Origin: Elymus sibiricus
Lineage: Eukaryota > Streptophyta > Magnoliopsida > Poales > Poaceae
Assembly (NCBI GenBank): GCA_039707655.1
Contig: CM077666.1
Span: 284,817,166 to 284,881,165, forward strand
Length of the DNA: 64,000 nucleotides
Direction: 5' to 3'
Below are positions 24,044 through 34,861 of this stretch, piece by piece. Position 1 is the first letter of the stretch. Every line of letters starts with the position of its first letter. The position numbers and the translations under genes are program-made. Below the pieces are notes generated by a model that was not told the DNA's origin, ran no database searches, and was given only the letters and a program-made list of their open reading frames with translations.

Positions 24044-24599
24044 GGGCAGATGAGGGTATACATCCTCGCGGTTGGGAGGTTGTAAAATCCTAGCTGCGGG
24101 GATCTGCACCGCCGATCGTCATCGACTCTACTTCCGCTGCGCTACGAGTCGGTAACGATAATGATCAAACCTTGTATGCAGTCTCCATAGTGGTCCTGGG
24201 CTGGTGCGTAGGTCGGAAATTTTTTGTTTTCTGCTGCGTTACCAAACACCAGGGGCCCCACAAGCCACCAGGGCGCGCCTGGGGGGGGGGGGGGGGGTGG
24301 CGCGCCCTGGTGCCTCGTGGGCACCTGGTTGGCCCCCTCTGATACTTCTTTCTTCCAATATTTTTTATTTATTCCAAAATAATTCTCCGTGAAATTTCAG
24401 CTCATTTGGAGATGTGCAGAATAGGTATCTCTGACATAGCTTTTTCAGGTCCAGAATTTCAGCTGCCGGCAATCTCCCTCCTTGTGTAAATCTTGCATAT
24501 TAAGAGAGAAAAGGCATTAGAATTGCTAAACAAAGTGTTATATTGATTAAAAACACTATAAATAACAGTAGGAAAACATGATGCAAAATGGACGTATCA

Positions 24600-26718
24600 C
24601 TCGGCCCTCCTGGACCTTGCCTTCGTCTTCACATCTCCGCAGCTAAGAGAACACAGAAAGGACAAGGATGAGGCAACATCGCAGCGGGATGCTCCCTACC
24701 GTTCCCCAAACCCTGGCGGCTCCTCTCCCAATTGATTTTCTTCTAGCAGCACTCCTTCCTGATTCCCTCCCAACGGATTAGAACGTGCAGCACCGTCAAG
24801 TTCCCTAGCGAGGGTGTAACCCCTTTGCATCGGCAGCGGCGACGCGGGTGAGTTTTTTCAGCCCCTCAAGCTCTCTTCATCCTCTTATCTTCACCCAGTA
24901 CACTTCCTCGAGTAGCAGCTTCTCTATTTCCCTCTCTCGTTGTTCATCTGTCTCTTCTCATGGCTGCTCCTATCCCCTTCCAATTGCTGCTCCCACCCCT
25001 CCCGTGGCTGCTCTCCACCCCTCATGAAAACGTAGAAATTGAGCAACCTCTCAAACCGCAAATTTCTTCTTGCCTGCACACAATCTGGTCTTCTTTTTCC
25101 CTATCTCAGATCATTTTGCCGGCGTAGACGAAGATGTGGTAGCAGAACAGATCAAGGCTAAGGTAATGCACATCCGAACATCTTTTTCTTTGTCTTGCTT
25201 TCCTTGAAGTGATACTGTTGTCGTGGTGCTGCTTTTAGGCATTTCTATTATGTGAGAATTTTATGCATATTCCTTTTGTTGCTACAAATGATGTATTTTG
25301 GCTTTAATTTATTTTCTTGTGATGAATTGCAAGTTCAAATGAAATCTCATAGCATATTTGAAAGCATAGGCTACGATAAATGTTCACGTATAATGTGCAA
25401 TTTGAGCATGAGGCAATGTTTGCAACACAAACCATATAGATTGTCGTGGATAATAGATTTGAAATTGATCATATGCAAATTTATATCTTTCTGTACAATG
25501 AATTTGATGTATAAATCCATACCTTCCTGTATAAATTCAAAGGTTATGGTACGTATAAATTCAGATTTACCATTATGGATATAGAAATTGTACTAATGAT
25601 TCATCTATACAGATAACAACATTGATGTGTCCGCTAACAACGTGGACATGGTCTTCAATGAAGCCAAGCTCGACACATCAAGCTATATCTAATGAAGTGA
25701 GCATACACTGTGTATCTATATTAGCATTCCAGTTTCTGCAACACTGAGAAGCTTAAGTAGGTTAAGTTGTGTAGTGACAAAGTTGATCTTGCTTTCATGT
25801 GATAAGCGTTTGTTTTCTCCGGCAGAAATGAGAAGAGACATGGACAATCCCATGTATTTTAGTCTGACCGAACAATGCTGTTGGAGTATATGTACCTACT
25901 GAAATATATTTATTTTATGGTAACTTTACCATTCACTTAGATATGCTTGCTCTTCCCCCTGATTTTTTGAGTGAAATTTTGTCACACGACCAAAAGAATG
26001 CTTACCTTCCATCTGTCTACTGATATAAAAAGACTATTTTTCATACTGCGGGTCATATCATGAGGCCATCTTGCATAAGTTGTGGTGGTGAGGAAATTTT
26101 AGGTCGATGTACGTGTGGATATTAAGCACTGGTAAGAACGCTAACAAATTCAAACGACCAGAGGAACGCCAATTCAGCATTACCCGCATGACGGAGAAGA
26201 TCAGCTTCTATTGCTTGAAGAAATTGAGCACCAATTAAAGTAAGAATTCGAGAAAACTCCAGAATAAGTAACCACCCCGACGAAATAATCATATCATCCT
26301 CTGATGAAGAAATTGACAACAAGAGATAAAGACCAAAAGCAGATCGTTCACAGTACTAATGAAATACAATATATTTTATTGAATTATCCTCTTTATTCGT
26401 GCATGTATGCCATATAGCTATATGATATATTACCATAATCAAGTGTTTACCCTGTTGTATTTCTCTGTTCATACACATATGTATGCACCTATCTATGTAA
26501 TCTAATCAAACAATCCAGATTATCTATTGTACCTTTCTCACACAAGCATACAATCTTCCCATAAGCATATGCTTGCTCCACAGAAATTTACACAAAAGTT
26601 ACCTATCAAAACACAATATACTATGATAGCAGACTCGAGCAACAATAGATTAAGTTACAATTTGATCAACGATGGGCTCAAATCGGGCGCGGCGTGCCGC
26701 CGCGCCTCTGCCTGTTAG
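24600..26718 (+). other. Possible Helitron with exon-like fragments
   Basis: The right end has a GC hairpin (GGGCGCGGCGTGCCGCCGCGCC) followed by a short tail and TTAG-T near 26715-26719, close to the Helitron 3' end pattern (hairpin then CTAG-T) but with TTAG. Inside are gene-like pieces: a CT-rich leader, an exon-like end AGGCTAAG before GTAATG near 25163, and an acceptor-like TTCATCTATACAG near 25600 followed by a short open exon ending TCTAATG. No 5' TC terminus is certain and I cannot name the source gene. Confidence 0.3.
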
Positions 26719-28099
26719 TTCCCTATATATCCCTAAAAAAAATCAAATTCCCTATCTGACCCTCTCTACGTCAAAGGGTCGATCAAACGAACAAGGACGA
26801 CCGAGCCAGCGTCGGACTGGGCGGCCCACTGGCTAGCTTTTAGCGTAGTATTTTCTGTATGGTTTTCTTCTGGTTTGGGAACCTTTGATCCGGGTTTTTT
26901 GTTTGTCTATTTTTACTTATTTTTTATTTTCCTTTTATTTTTCATTAATTTTCATTTTTTATGTTTAGTAAATTCACAATTTTAAAGATGTTCAAATTTT
27001 GATTAGAATTTGAAAACAAATATATATTTTCAAAAAATGTTCGGAATTTAAGAAAAATATAACGTTTTTCCAAAACTTTGGTGTTTTAAAAAATGTTCAG
27101 AATTTCAAGAAGAATTCACTTTTTTCAAAAAAGTTCAAATCTGTTTAGAATTTCCAAATTTGTTAAAAAGTTTCAAAAATGTTTGTAATTTCAAAAAAAA
27201 GTTTTCATGCTTTAAAATAAATATTTTTCCAGACTTTTTCAAAAAACTCACGTTTTCAAAGTGTGTTTGTGTTTTTTTTTAAATGTTCGCAATGTTCAAC
27301 TTTGTTCGGAATTTCAATTTTGTTTCTATTTTTCATAAACTGTTTGGAATATCAAAATCTGTGCAAATTTTATAAAAAAATTGTGTTCAAATGATTCAAA
27401 ACGTGCAACTTTGCTACAGTACGTACACTGCTACAGACCTACAGTACGCGCGCTGCTGCAGTATGATTGCTACAGACACTCGTTGGCCGGCCCAGTTGGA
27501 TCACCGTTCTCCTCGCAGCTTGTTGGACGGAGCGAGCTGCATATAGGAGGTCCCTGCTCCAATCACGTTGAGCTTTTTTTAGTTTCGGGTTAAGTTTTTC
27601 TAATATATGATGAACATTCCTTTTATACAAACTGAAAAAAAATTAGTGTGCGGTGAACCTTTTTACTATACCATGAATACTTTTTTTGTACAAAACTGAA
27701 ATTTTTAAAATCTTGGTGAAGTTTTCGGCTGGTTTTATTTTAATACAAAAAACGAAAATTGAAAAGTTCACAAAATTGATAAAGTAAAAAAAGAAAAGGA
27801 AGAACAAAAGAAAACCAGAAAAAAGGAACATAAAAAGCAATGAAAAGAAAAAACAGAAGATAAAAAACCGCGCAAAACTAGAGAAACCTGGCTAAAACAA
27901 AAAAATCATCTAAAAACTTTCCAAAACTGGCCTGAAAGCTCCGAGGAAACTTCCATAAACTACTCACTCACATAATGATGCTCCTTCATGAATGGGCGGA
28001 CCCACTATTAGTGAGCAGTATCTTACTCCTCGCTATAAGCGATATATAGCATTTGGGGTTCGAATCCTCCCAGCGCATTTTTATTTTTATATAAAATCC
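26719..28099. repeat. AT-rich intergenic repeats
   Basis: Dominated by degenerate motifs such as AAAAATGTTCGGAATTT and TTCAAAAAAGTTCAAAT (26,930-27,380), followed by an A-rich stretch (27,560-27,960). CTACAGTACG is repeated near 27,412-27,450. No gene is seen. This type of sequence is common around Triticeae DNA transposons, but no termini are found. Confidence 0.5.
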
Positions 28100-28319
28100 C
28101 TATTTTGCATCTGTATTGCCGGGTCGGCCGACACCGAGCCCAACGTGGCCCATTAACTCAGTGTGCGCGCGGGGTGTGCCGCGTAGTGCGCTCAGCCGCT
28201 GGCACATGTCGCGTGCTGGGAGCACCAGCGGAATCACGTCTTTTATTATTTGTGCACGCATTTTTTGGGGAGTTTGGATTTTACTTCGTTTTTCATAGGT
28301 TTCTATGAGAAAAATCGTT

Positions 28320-28530
28320 TTATTTTCCTCACGTGAAGCACACCGTGTGAAAAAACACGGGTGTGCTTCACATAAAAGCATAGTTGTCCTTTCACATGAT
28401 GCGCAACTGTGTTTCCTCAAAATGAAAAGGCACAGATGTGTTTCACGGTGAAGCATTGTTGTGCTTTCCGAAAAGTGAAAACAGAAGCATAGGTGTGCTT
28501 CCCCCAAAAAAGTGAAAAACATAGTTGTGC
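28320..28530. repeat. Short-period repeat with GTGTGCTTC/GAAGCA motifs
   Basis: A series of related units such as CACGGGTGTGCTTCAC, GCATAGTTGTGCTTTCC and GAAGCATAGGTGTGCTTCCC recur at about 25-40 bp, partly self-complementary. Many Triticeae subterminal repeats look like this. Non-coding. Confidence 0.6.
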
Positions 28531-28845
28531 TTGTTTTTTTTTTGTTTCTTTCGGTTTTTGGTTTTTTCTTGGTTTTCATTTTCCCCCCTGTTTTTTTGGC
28601 AGTTCGTCTAAACCTATTAACATGGGATTTAGTTTCAAAGATTCCGACGTGGAAAACCCATCGATGAAAACGGTTCATGATTCCAAACGCATTTGGTGGA
28701 AAGAAAAGCCACGGAGAGAGAACTAGCACAACATGGAGGGGCCGGCCCAACCCATAACGGTGTGCAAGACAAGCAACCTAGGAACAAAGGGCAGTTGGTG
28801 AACGATGCCATCATGGGCCGGCTCATTACAAGTATCTACGTTCTA

Positions 28846-29226
28846 TAGAGCGGAAACTATCTGGGGAGTTCTGCAATCGTGGTTCAGGGAGTGGAAGATC
28901 CCATTATCTTGGAAACGATGGCTTGCAGAGAAGCATTGTGTGTAGACGAAGACCTCTTTCTCCAGCAGTTTGTGGTGGCCTCTGATGCTAAACAGGTTAT
29001 CAATGACATTAATCTGGGCAACCAAGGAAAACATGCGGCAATCATTAGAAAAATTAAATCTCGCAGTACTTCTTTTTCGTGTAACTTCATTTTTGAAGGT
29101 CGAGCGAGTGTAGAAGCTCATAGTTTAGCTAGATTTGCTTTGAACTTAGCACCTGGGCGTCATGTGTGGTTTGGCCAACCTCATGACAAAATTGTTATCC
29201 CACATTCTGTGGTCTATGATCAATAA
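28846..29226 (+). pseudogene. LINE-derived RNase H domain fragment
   Basis: An open frame without its own start codon, ending at the TAA at 29224-29226. It contains a plant RNase H-like (RVT_3) pattern: an ETMACREAL helix, VVASDAKQVINDIN with the Asp of the active site, and the C-terminal HSLARFALNLAPGRHVWF typical of Triticeae LINE polyproteins. In a LINE this domain lies at the end of ORF2 after reverse transcriptase and removes RNA from the hybrid. Here the upstream reverse transcriptase is absent, and an A-rich tract follows (CTAAAAAAGAAAG), as expected of a 5'-truncated LINE insertion. The reading frame has no internal stop. Capture by another element is an alternative. Confidence 0.75.
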
Positions 29227-29239
29227 AGAGTAGGCTTTC

Positions 29240-30235
29240 CCTAAAAAAGAAAGCAAATTCATATATGGTTTTGGGAACCATCTAGAAGGTTCCTGAACTT
29301 GTTTTTCTATTTTTCTCTTTTGTTTCTTTATTGTTTTCTATTTTTTTATTTCATTTTTCCAGAAAATCACAAATTTTAGAAAATGCTCAAAATTTAAAAA
29401 GTTGTTCATATTTTTGCAAAAAATGTTTGCAATTTTGAAAATTAGTTTGTGTTTCAAAGAAGTTCAAAAATTTAAAAAATGTTCACAAATTCAAAAAAAA
29501 AATTGTATTCTTCAAAATGTTCACAAATTTGAAAAATTGTTCGTGTTTAAAAAAATGTTTACAAATTCAAAAGAAATATTCGATTTTTCAAAAATGCTCA
29601 GAAATTTAAAAAAAAATCGAATTTTTATTTTGTGCTTTCAAAAAACATTCGAATTTTTAAAAATATTCATGTTTCCAAATAATGTTCTTGTTTTGAAAAA
29701 ATGTTCTAAAAATCAGTTGATACAGTAGCCTGGTTGCTACAATTTATGGTTCACTACAATACCTGATCCCAATTCACTACAGTGCTCGATCCCGGTTTGC
29801 TACAGTGCAGATACATCTCGCTCGCACTCCGTCGTGCAATGGGCCTATCCACTAGGACACCTCCCTATGCGCCCACCCTTCTATTTGACGCTCTCGTACA
29901 AAGGCGCAAATCATATGTGTCGTTCATTGCGGCATGTCGTCTTTGAATCGTGCAACGCATAGGGGAACGACCCGAGAGACGACAGATGGGCAGGCCCATA
30001 TTGAATGTATATACACAATGCAAGCCAACCGATTTTGGAAACCTTGTAGAAGGTTCTTTGAACTGGTTTTTCTATTTGTTTTCTTCACTATTTTTTCCCG
30101 TTTTCTTTTTGGGTTTTGTTTTGTTTTTTTTTTCATTTTTTTGTATTTCTTGTTTTCCCCCTTTTTTCTCCTCTTTTTTAAGTCGACCCGTCGCACATCC
30201 GGCTAACGTGAGTTTTCGTAATTTAGACGGGTGAA
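29240..30235. repeat. AT-rich repeat block
   Basis: 29,340-29,720 repeats motifs such as AAAATGTTCACAAATTCAAA, and 30,060-30,180 is T-rich. Between them is a short GC-richer piece with CTACAGTGC/CTACAATTT repeats (29,725-29,810). TTTTGGGAACC...AGAAGGTTC occurs near 29,270 and a related TTTTGGAAACCTTGTAGAAGG near 30,035, indicating two related copies. No gene. Confidence 0.5.
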
Positions 30236-30239
30236 GGTG

Positions 30240-31020
30240 TAGTACACCGGGGGTGGCTTCTCCAAGAAGAGGCCGACGGCAGGCCCGCCATGGGGCCCGG
30301 AAGGATCACCAAGGAGCTAGCAATAGGAAGGATCCCAAAGGATTGGATAAGCATCTAGATACCATCTTGGCCCTCGGGTCTACGTAACGGTGACCAAATT
30401 GGATCTGTCTCATGTAAAACCCTAGCCTCCATCGTCCATAAAGGTGGGGGCTACGGGGCTCTCAATCTCATCTACTTCTGTAGACCTAGACTCTCGGTAG
30501 CCAACTCATCTCACAATTTCAATCCCTCGCATGAGGCATCCCTACCATGAATACAAACACAAAACAGGACGTAGGGTATTACTCCGCCTCGGAGGCCCGA
30601 ACATGGTTAAACTCTCTATGCGACCTCTGGTCTGGTACTTCAGGCCACGTTCGCTATCCTACTGAGAGTATTGACCGGATTATACACCATCAGTTGGCGT
30701 GCCTGGCACGGGCTGCGTTGGCCGGAGACCGATGCCAGATCGGATCTCCTCAGCTTTCGACGCTCTCACATCGGGAGAGAGCCTAACCTTTGGCTCCTTC
30801 ACCTTCACCGCGGACGGGACGGGCCAGGTCGACATCAACCCACGGGCCTCCTCTGTTCTCACCGTCTTTGGGTGTCCCGGCTAGGAGGCCTCTCACCATG
30901 TCGACTCCTGACCTAGTGGGCGAGGCTGAGGGCGGCCCATGGCGATCTACAAGGAAAATCAAGAAGCCTTGACGTTCAAGACAAGGACTCCTTATCCATG
31001 GAGGACGCCTCTCTACTACT
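30240..31020 (+). repeat. Gypsy 5' LTR end with primer-binding site and leader, truncated
   Basis: A leader-like sequence (AAAACCCTAGCCTCC, AAACACAAAACAGGACGTAG, GTAGGGTATTACTCCG) ends near ACACCATCAG and is followed at 30694 by TTGGCGTGCCTGGCACGGG, resembling the primer-binding site TTTGGCGCGCCAGGTAGGGG of the Tat element further right. Sequence after 30711 would be the internal leader. The right side is cut by the Gypsy LTR at 31021. Only a remnant remains. Confidence 0.55.
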
Positions 31021-32925
31021 TGTGAGTTGCGTTGGGATTTCCCCCGTGAAGCAATGTAGTAGCGGATAGGTATTTCCCTCAGTAGAGAACCAAGGTTATC
31101 GAACCAATAGGAGAACCACGCAAACACTCCTTAGCAGTACCTGCACACACAAGAGCAAATACTTGCATCCAATACGGACAAGAAGGTTGTCAATCCCCTT
31201 TGTACTCGTTAATTGCAAGGATTAAATCTGGTAATGGTAGAAAGATAAATTGCAAAGTAAATAAATTGCGGCAAGGTATTTTTGGTTTTAGTAATATGAT
31301 TAAAGTATGCTGATAGCGCGGCTACAGCAGAAGCGTTGGCTCTTCGCCGAGGTCTACAGCTTGTCAATCAAATGGGCTGCTCCAGGGTGACAGTTGAGTC
31401 AGATTGTTTGGAGATTATTTCGGCATGCAGAGGCGAGGCTGACATTTTGGCACCATATTCTGCTATCTTAGCAGATTGTTTCTAGTATGCCCATGACATT
31501 GCTTCAATTCAATTCCAGCATTGTCCGAGGGAGGCAAATGGCTTGGCACATTTCTTAGCAAGACATGCTTTTGATTCAAACCTTATGTTTAGTTGGGACG
31601 ATGATCCCCCTAGTTTTCTTTTACCGCATGTTTTGAAGGATGTAATTCTCATTAACTCATAATAAAGTGCCGAGCAGGTTTTCCCTTCAAAAAAAAAGTA
31701 GACCCAGGGGCCATAGTTTTCACTAGAGGCATCTCTCTCGAAAGAATAGCATATGGTGGGTAGACAAATTATTGTTGGGCAATTGATAGAAAAGTGCATA
31801 GTTATGACGTTATTCATGGCATGATCATGTATATAGGCATTATGTCCGTGACAAGTAGACCAAAACGATTCTGCATCTACTACTATTACTCCACCAATCG
31901 ACCGACTCCTGCCTACATCTATGGTATTAAGTTCATGACGAACAGAGCAACGCTTTAAGCAAGATGACAAAATGTAGATAGAATAAAACCAATCAATATG
32001 ATTAAACCCTGTTGTTTTACCCTTAGTAGCAACAATACAAATATGTGCCTCGCTACCCCTACTATCACTGGGTGAGGACACCGCAAGATTGAACCTACTA
32101 CTATGCACCACTTCCACTGAAGATCGATAGATCAACTTGGCCAAAGAAAACCCATAGATCGGAAAGCATTACATAGCTATAACAATCATACATAATAAAG
32201 TACATCAAGGACTCAATTACTTTCAATGAATAATCTGATCATAAACCCACAATTCATCAGATCCCAACAAACACACCGCACAAAAGGATTACATCGGATT
32301 GATCTCCGAAGAGAACATTTTATTGAAGATCAAAGAGAGGGAGAGGGAGCCATCTAGCTAATCACTATGGACCCGTAGGTCCGTGGGAAACTACTCACGC
32401 ATCATCGGAAGGGCAGAAAGGTTGATGTAGAAGCCCTCCGTGATCGATTCCCCCTCCGGCAGATTACCGGAAAAGGCCTCTAGATGGGATCGCGGAAGAA
32501 CAGAAGCTTGCAGCGGCGGAAAATTATTTCGGGTGGCTCTCTGTTGGTTTTGGGATTTTAGGGAATTTATAGCGCTGGAATTAGGCCAGGGGGGTCTACG
32601 GGTGCCCACAAGCTCAGGTGGCGCCCCCCCATGGGCGCGCTGTGCGAGCATGTGGCTCACCCGTAGGTCTTCTGGCCTCCTCCTGAAGCTTCCTGGGTAT
32701 CTTCTGGTCCAGAAAAAATCATCGTAAAATTTTATTGTATTTGGACTTCGTTTGATATAGTTTTTCCCTGAAACAAGAAAATAAGCAAAAACAGAAACTG
32801 TCACCGGGCACTAGGTTAATAGGTTAGTTCCCAAAAATGATATAAAAGTGCATATAAAGTATGTAGAATTGATATAATAATAGCATCAAACAATCAAAAA
32901 TTATAGATACGTCGGAGACGTATCA
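31021..32925 (-). repeat. 3' LTR of the gag-protease Gypsy element
   Basis: The plus strand starts TGTGAGTTGCGTTGGGATTT and ends GATACGTCGGAGACGTATCA. It is about 1.5 kb without the LINE insertion at 31308-31694. It is followed on the inner side by the polypurine tract. The LTR beginning at 63813 has the same start (TGATACGTCTCCAACG) in the opposite orientation. Confidence 0.85.
31308..31694 (+). mobile_element. 5'-truncated LINE with RNase H 3' end
   Basis: Insertion in the Gypsy LTR flanked by AAAGTA (31302-31307 and 31695-31700) and ending in an A run. The frame 31309-31662 (118 codons) reads as an RNase H domain: AEALALRRGLQLVNQMG, VTVESDCLEII with the catalytic Asp, and REANGLAHFLARHAF. 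It ends at TAA, with one internal TAG at 31483. Target duplication plus poly(A) tail mark target-primed reverse transcription. The rest of ORF2 and ORF1 are absent. Confidence 0.88.
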
Positions 32926-34861
32926 GCATCCCCAAGCTTAATTCCTGCTCGTCCTCGAGTAGGTAAATGATAAAACAAAGACAATTTTTTATGTTGAATG
33001 CTACCTAGCATGTTTATCATGTAATCCTCTTGCGGTATAAATATTGAGAAACGATGAAGTAATTGATATCAACATAATAATATCCATGAATATAAGAACA
33101 TAATCGTTACTTTTCAAAATATACGTTGCTCAACGAATGTTATCCCTACTCATTGAATTATGTAAGCATGGCATGACTCTGCCTTCACCGCATACATATA
33201 AATCATGAGCACCCCGGTGTCAAACCAGGCAATTGTGTCATACTTTTTCACGCGCTTCAGCATTTTCAACTTCACTCAATACATGAGCGTGAGTCATGGA
33301 CTTAACACTATAGGTGGAATAGAGTGCGGTGGTAGAGGTTAATAAGGGAGTCAAAAAGGAAGAAAGTCTCGCATCAACTTGGCGGATCAATAGATAATGG
33401 AGAGGCCTATCAATCGATATCAATGCGAGGAGTAGGGATTGCCATGCAATAGATGCACTAAGAGCTATAAGTGTATGAAAGCTCAACTGGAGCTAAGTGG
33501 ATGTGCATCCAACTTGCTTGCTCATGAAGATCTCGGGCATTTGAGGAAGCCCGTCATCGGAATATACAAGCCAAGTTCTATAATGAAAAATTCCCACTAG
33601 TATATGAAAGTGATAACTCAGGAGACTCCCTATATGAAAAACATGGTGCTACTCTGAAGCACAAGTGTGGTAAAAGGATAGTGGCATTGTCCCTTCTCTC
33701 TTTTTCTCTCATTTTTTTTGTTTTTTTGTTGGGCTCTTTTGGCCTCTCTTTTTTTAGAACAATCTCATGGACCTCATCCCCTCATTTTGGAGGACTCATT
33801 AATCTCCATCATTTTTTTCCTCAATGGGACAATGCTCTAATAATGATGATCATCACACTTTTATTTACTTACAACTTGATAAAACTGAAACAATATGACT
33901 CTATATGAATGCCTCTGGCAGTGTACCAGGATGTGTAATGATCTAGCGTAACATGTATTACAATGATGAATGGTGGCTTTGCCATAAATATCATGTCAGC
34001 TGAATATAATCATGCAAAGCAATATGGTGATGAACACACATGTCATAAGACGGAACGGTGGAAGTTGCATGGCAATATATCTTGGAATGGCTATGGAAAT
34101 GCCATGATAGGTAGGTATGGTGGCTGTTTTGAGGAAGATATAAGGAGGCTTATGTGTGATAGAGCATATCATATCACGGGGTTTGGATGCGCCGACGAAG
34201 TTTGCACCGACTCTCGAAGTGAGAAAAGGCAATGCACGGTACCGAAGAGGCTAGCAATATGTGGATAGGTGGGAGTGTTGTATTAGTCCATGAACTCACA
34301 TTAGTCAAAAGAACTCATATACTTATTGTGAAAGTTCTATTAGCCCTCGAAGCAAAGTACTACTCGCATGCCCCTAGGGAGGAGGTTGGTAGGAGTTAAC
34401 CATCGCGCACCCTCGATTTAGACATCACTCAAGGATTTCAATCAGACATAAAAATGCTCAAACTTCCCCGCCATGCCATGACGGACACTTAAATGAGTAG
34501 TACATAACAAGTTTTAATATCGATATTTCTACTAACCAATGATCATGAACTAATACCCTTTCATATTACTACATCAATATAATTAACTCACACGTTTCAT
34601 ATTTAGTGATCTACATGGAAGTTTTTATTATATCACTCTTAATACCTATCATTTTCAGACTAGTCTTATAACCTGTACATCTTACCACTTCCTATCTAGG
34701 ACTCTCAAAAAGATTTAAGTGAAGCATGAGAGTGCAATAATTTCTATAAAATATATAACCACCGCCGTGCTCTAAAAATATAAGTGAAGCACAAGAGCAA
34801 CTGCATAGCTCAAAAGATATAAGTGAAGCTCATAGAGTATCTTACATTCTTAAGAAGTTGA

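Larger units (their letters stand above)
22086..24248 (+). repeat. Solo LTR, Angela/BARE-like Copia, 2.16 kb
   Basis: Begins TGTAGGAGATATGCCCTAGA and ends GCTGCGTTACCAAACA. A perfect 5-bp duplication CCAGG flanks it (22081-22085 and 24249-24253), and no internal domain is present, so it is a solo LTR left by LTR-LTR recombination. A TATAAATA box lies at 23658-23665. The start matches the Copia Angela/WIS/BARE LTR start; the centre is diverged and carries repeated CGGAAAAGTTTCGGA motifs. It is inserted in the long LTR described above. Confidence 0.9.
20930..24599 (-). repeat. Long TGATACGTC-type Gypsy/LARD LTR (left end uncertain)
   Basis: The right end reads ATGCAAAATGGACGTATCA, the reverse complement of TGATACGTCCATTTTGCAT, a start shared by several Triticeae Gypsy and large-derivative (LARD, for example Sukkula-like) LTRs. 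Non-coding sequence of the same kind (GAGTGTCGAACCCAACGAGG, GGTGGACCGGTGCTTGGGTG, CCCTCCCGGAGGGAAGT) continues leftward to about 20,930. It is interrupted by the solo LTR at 22086-24248. No coding region or second LTR is seen. Family assignment is from memory and tentative. Confidence 0.65.

Noticed and set aside
28056..28077. tRNA-like GGTTCGAATCC box
   Set aside because: Only the B-box/T-arm part is present; no acceptor stem, anticodon arm or D arm can be paired around it.
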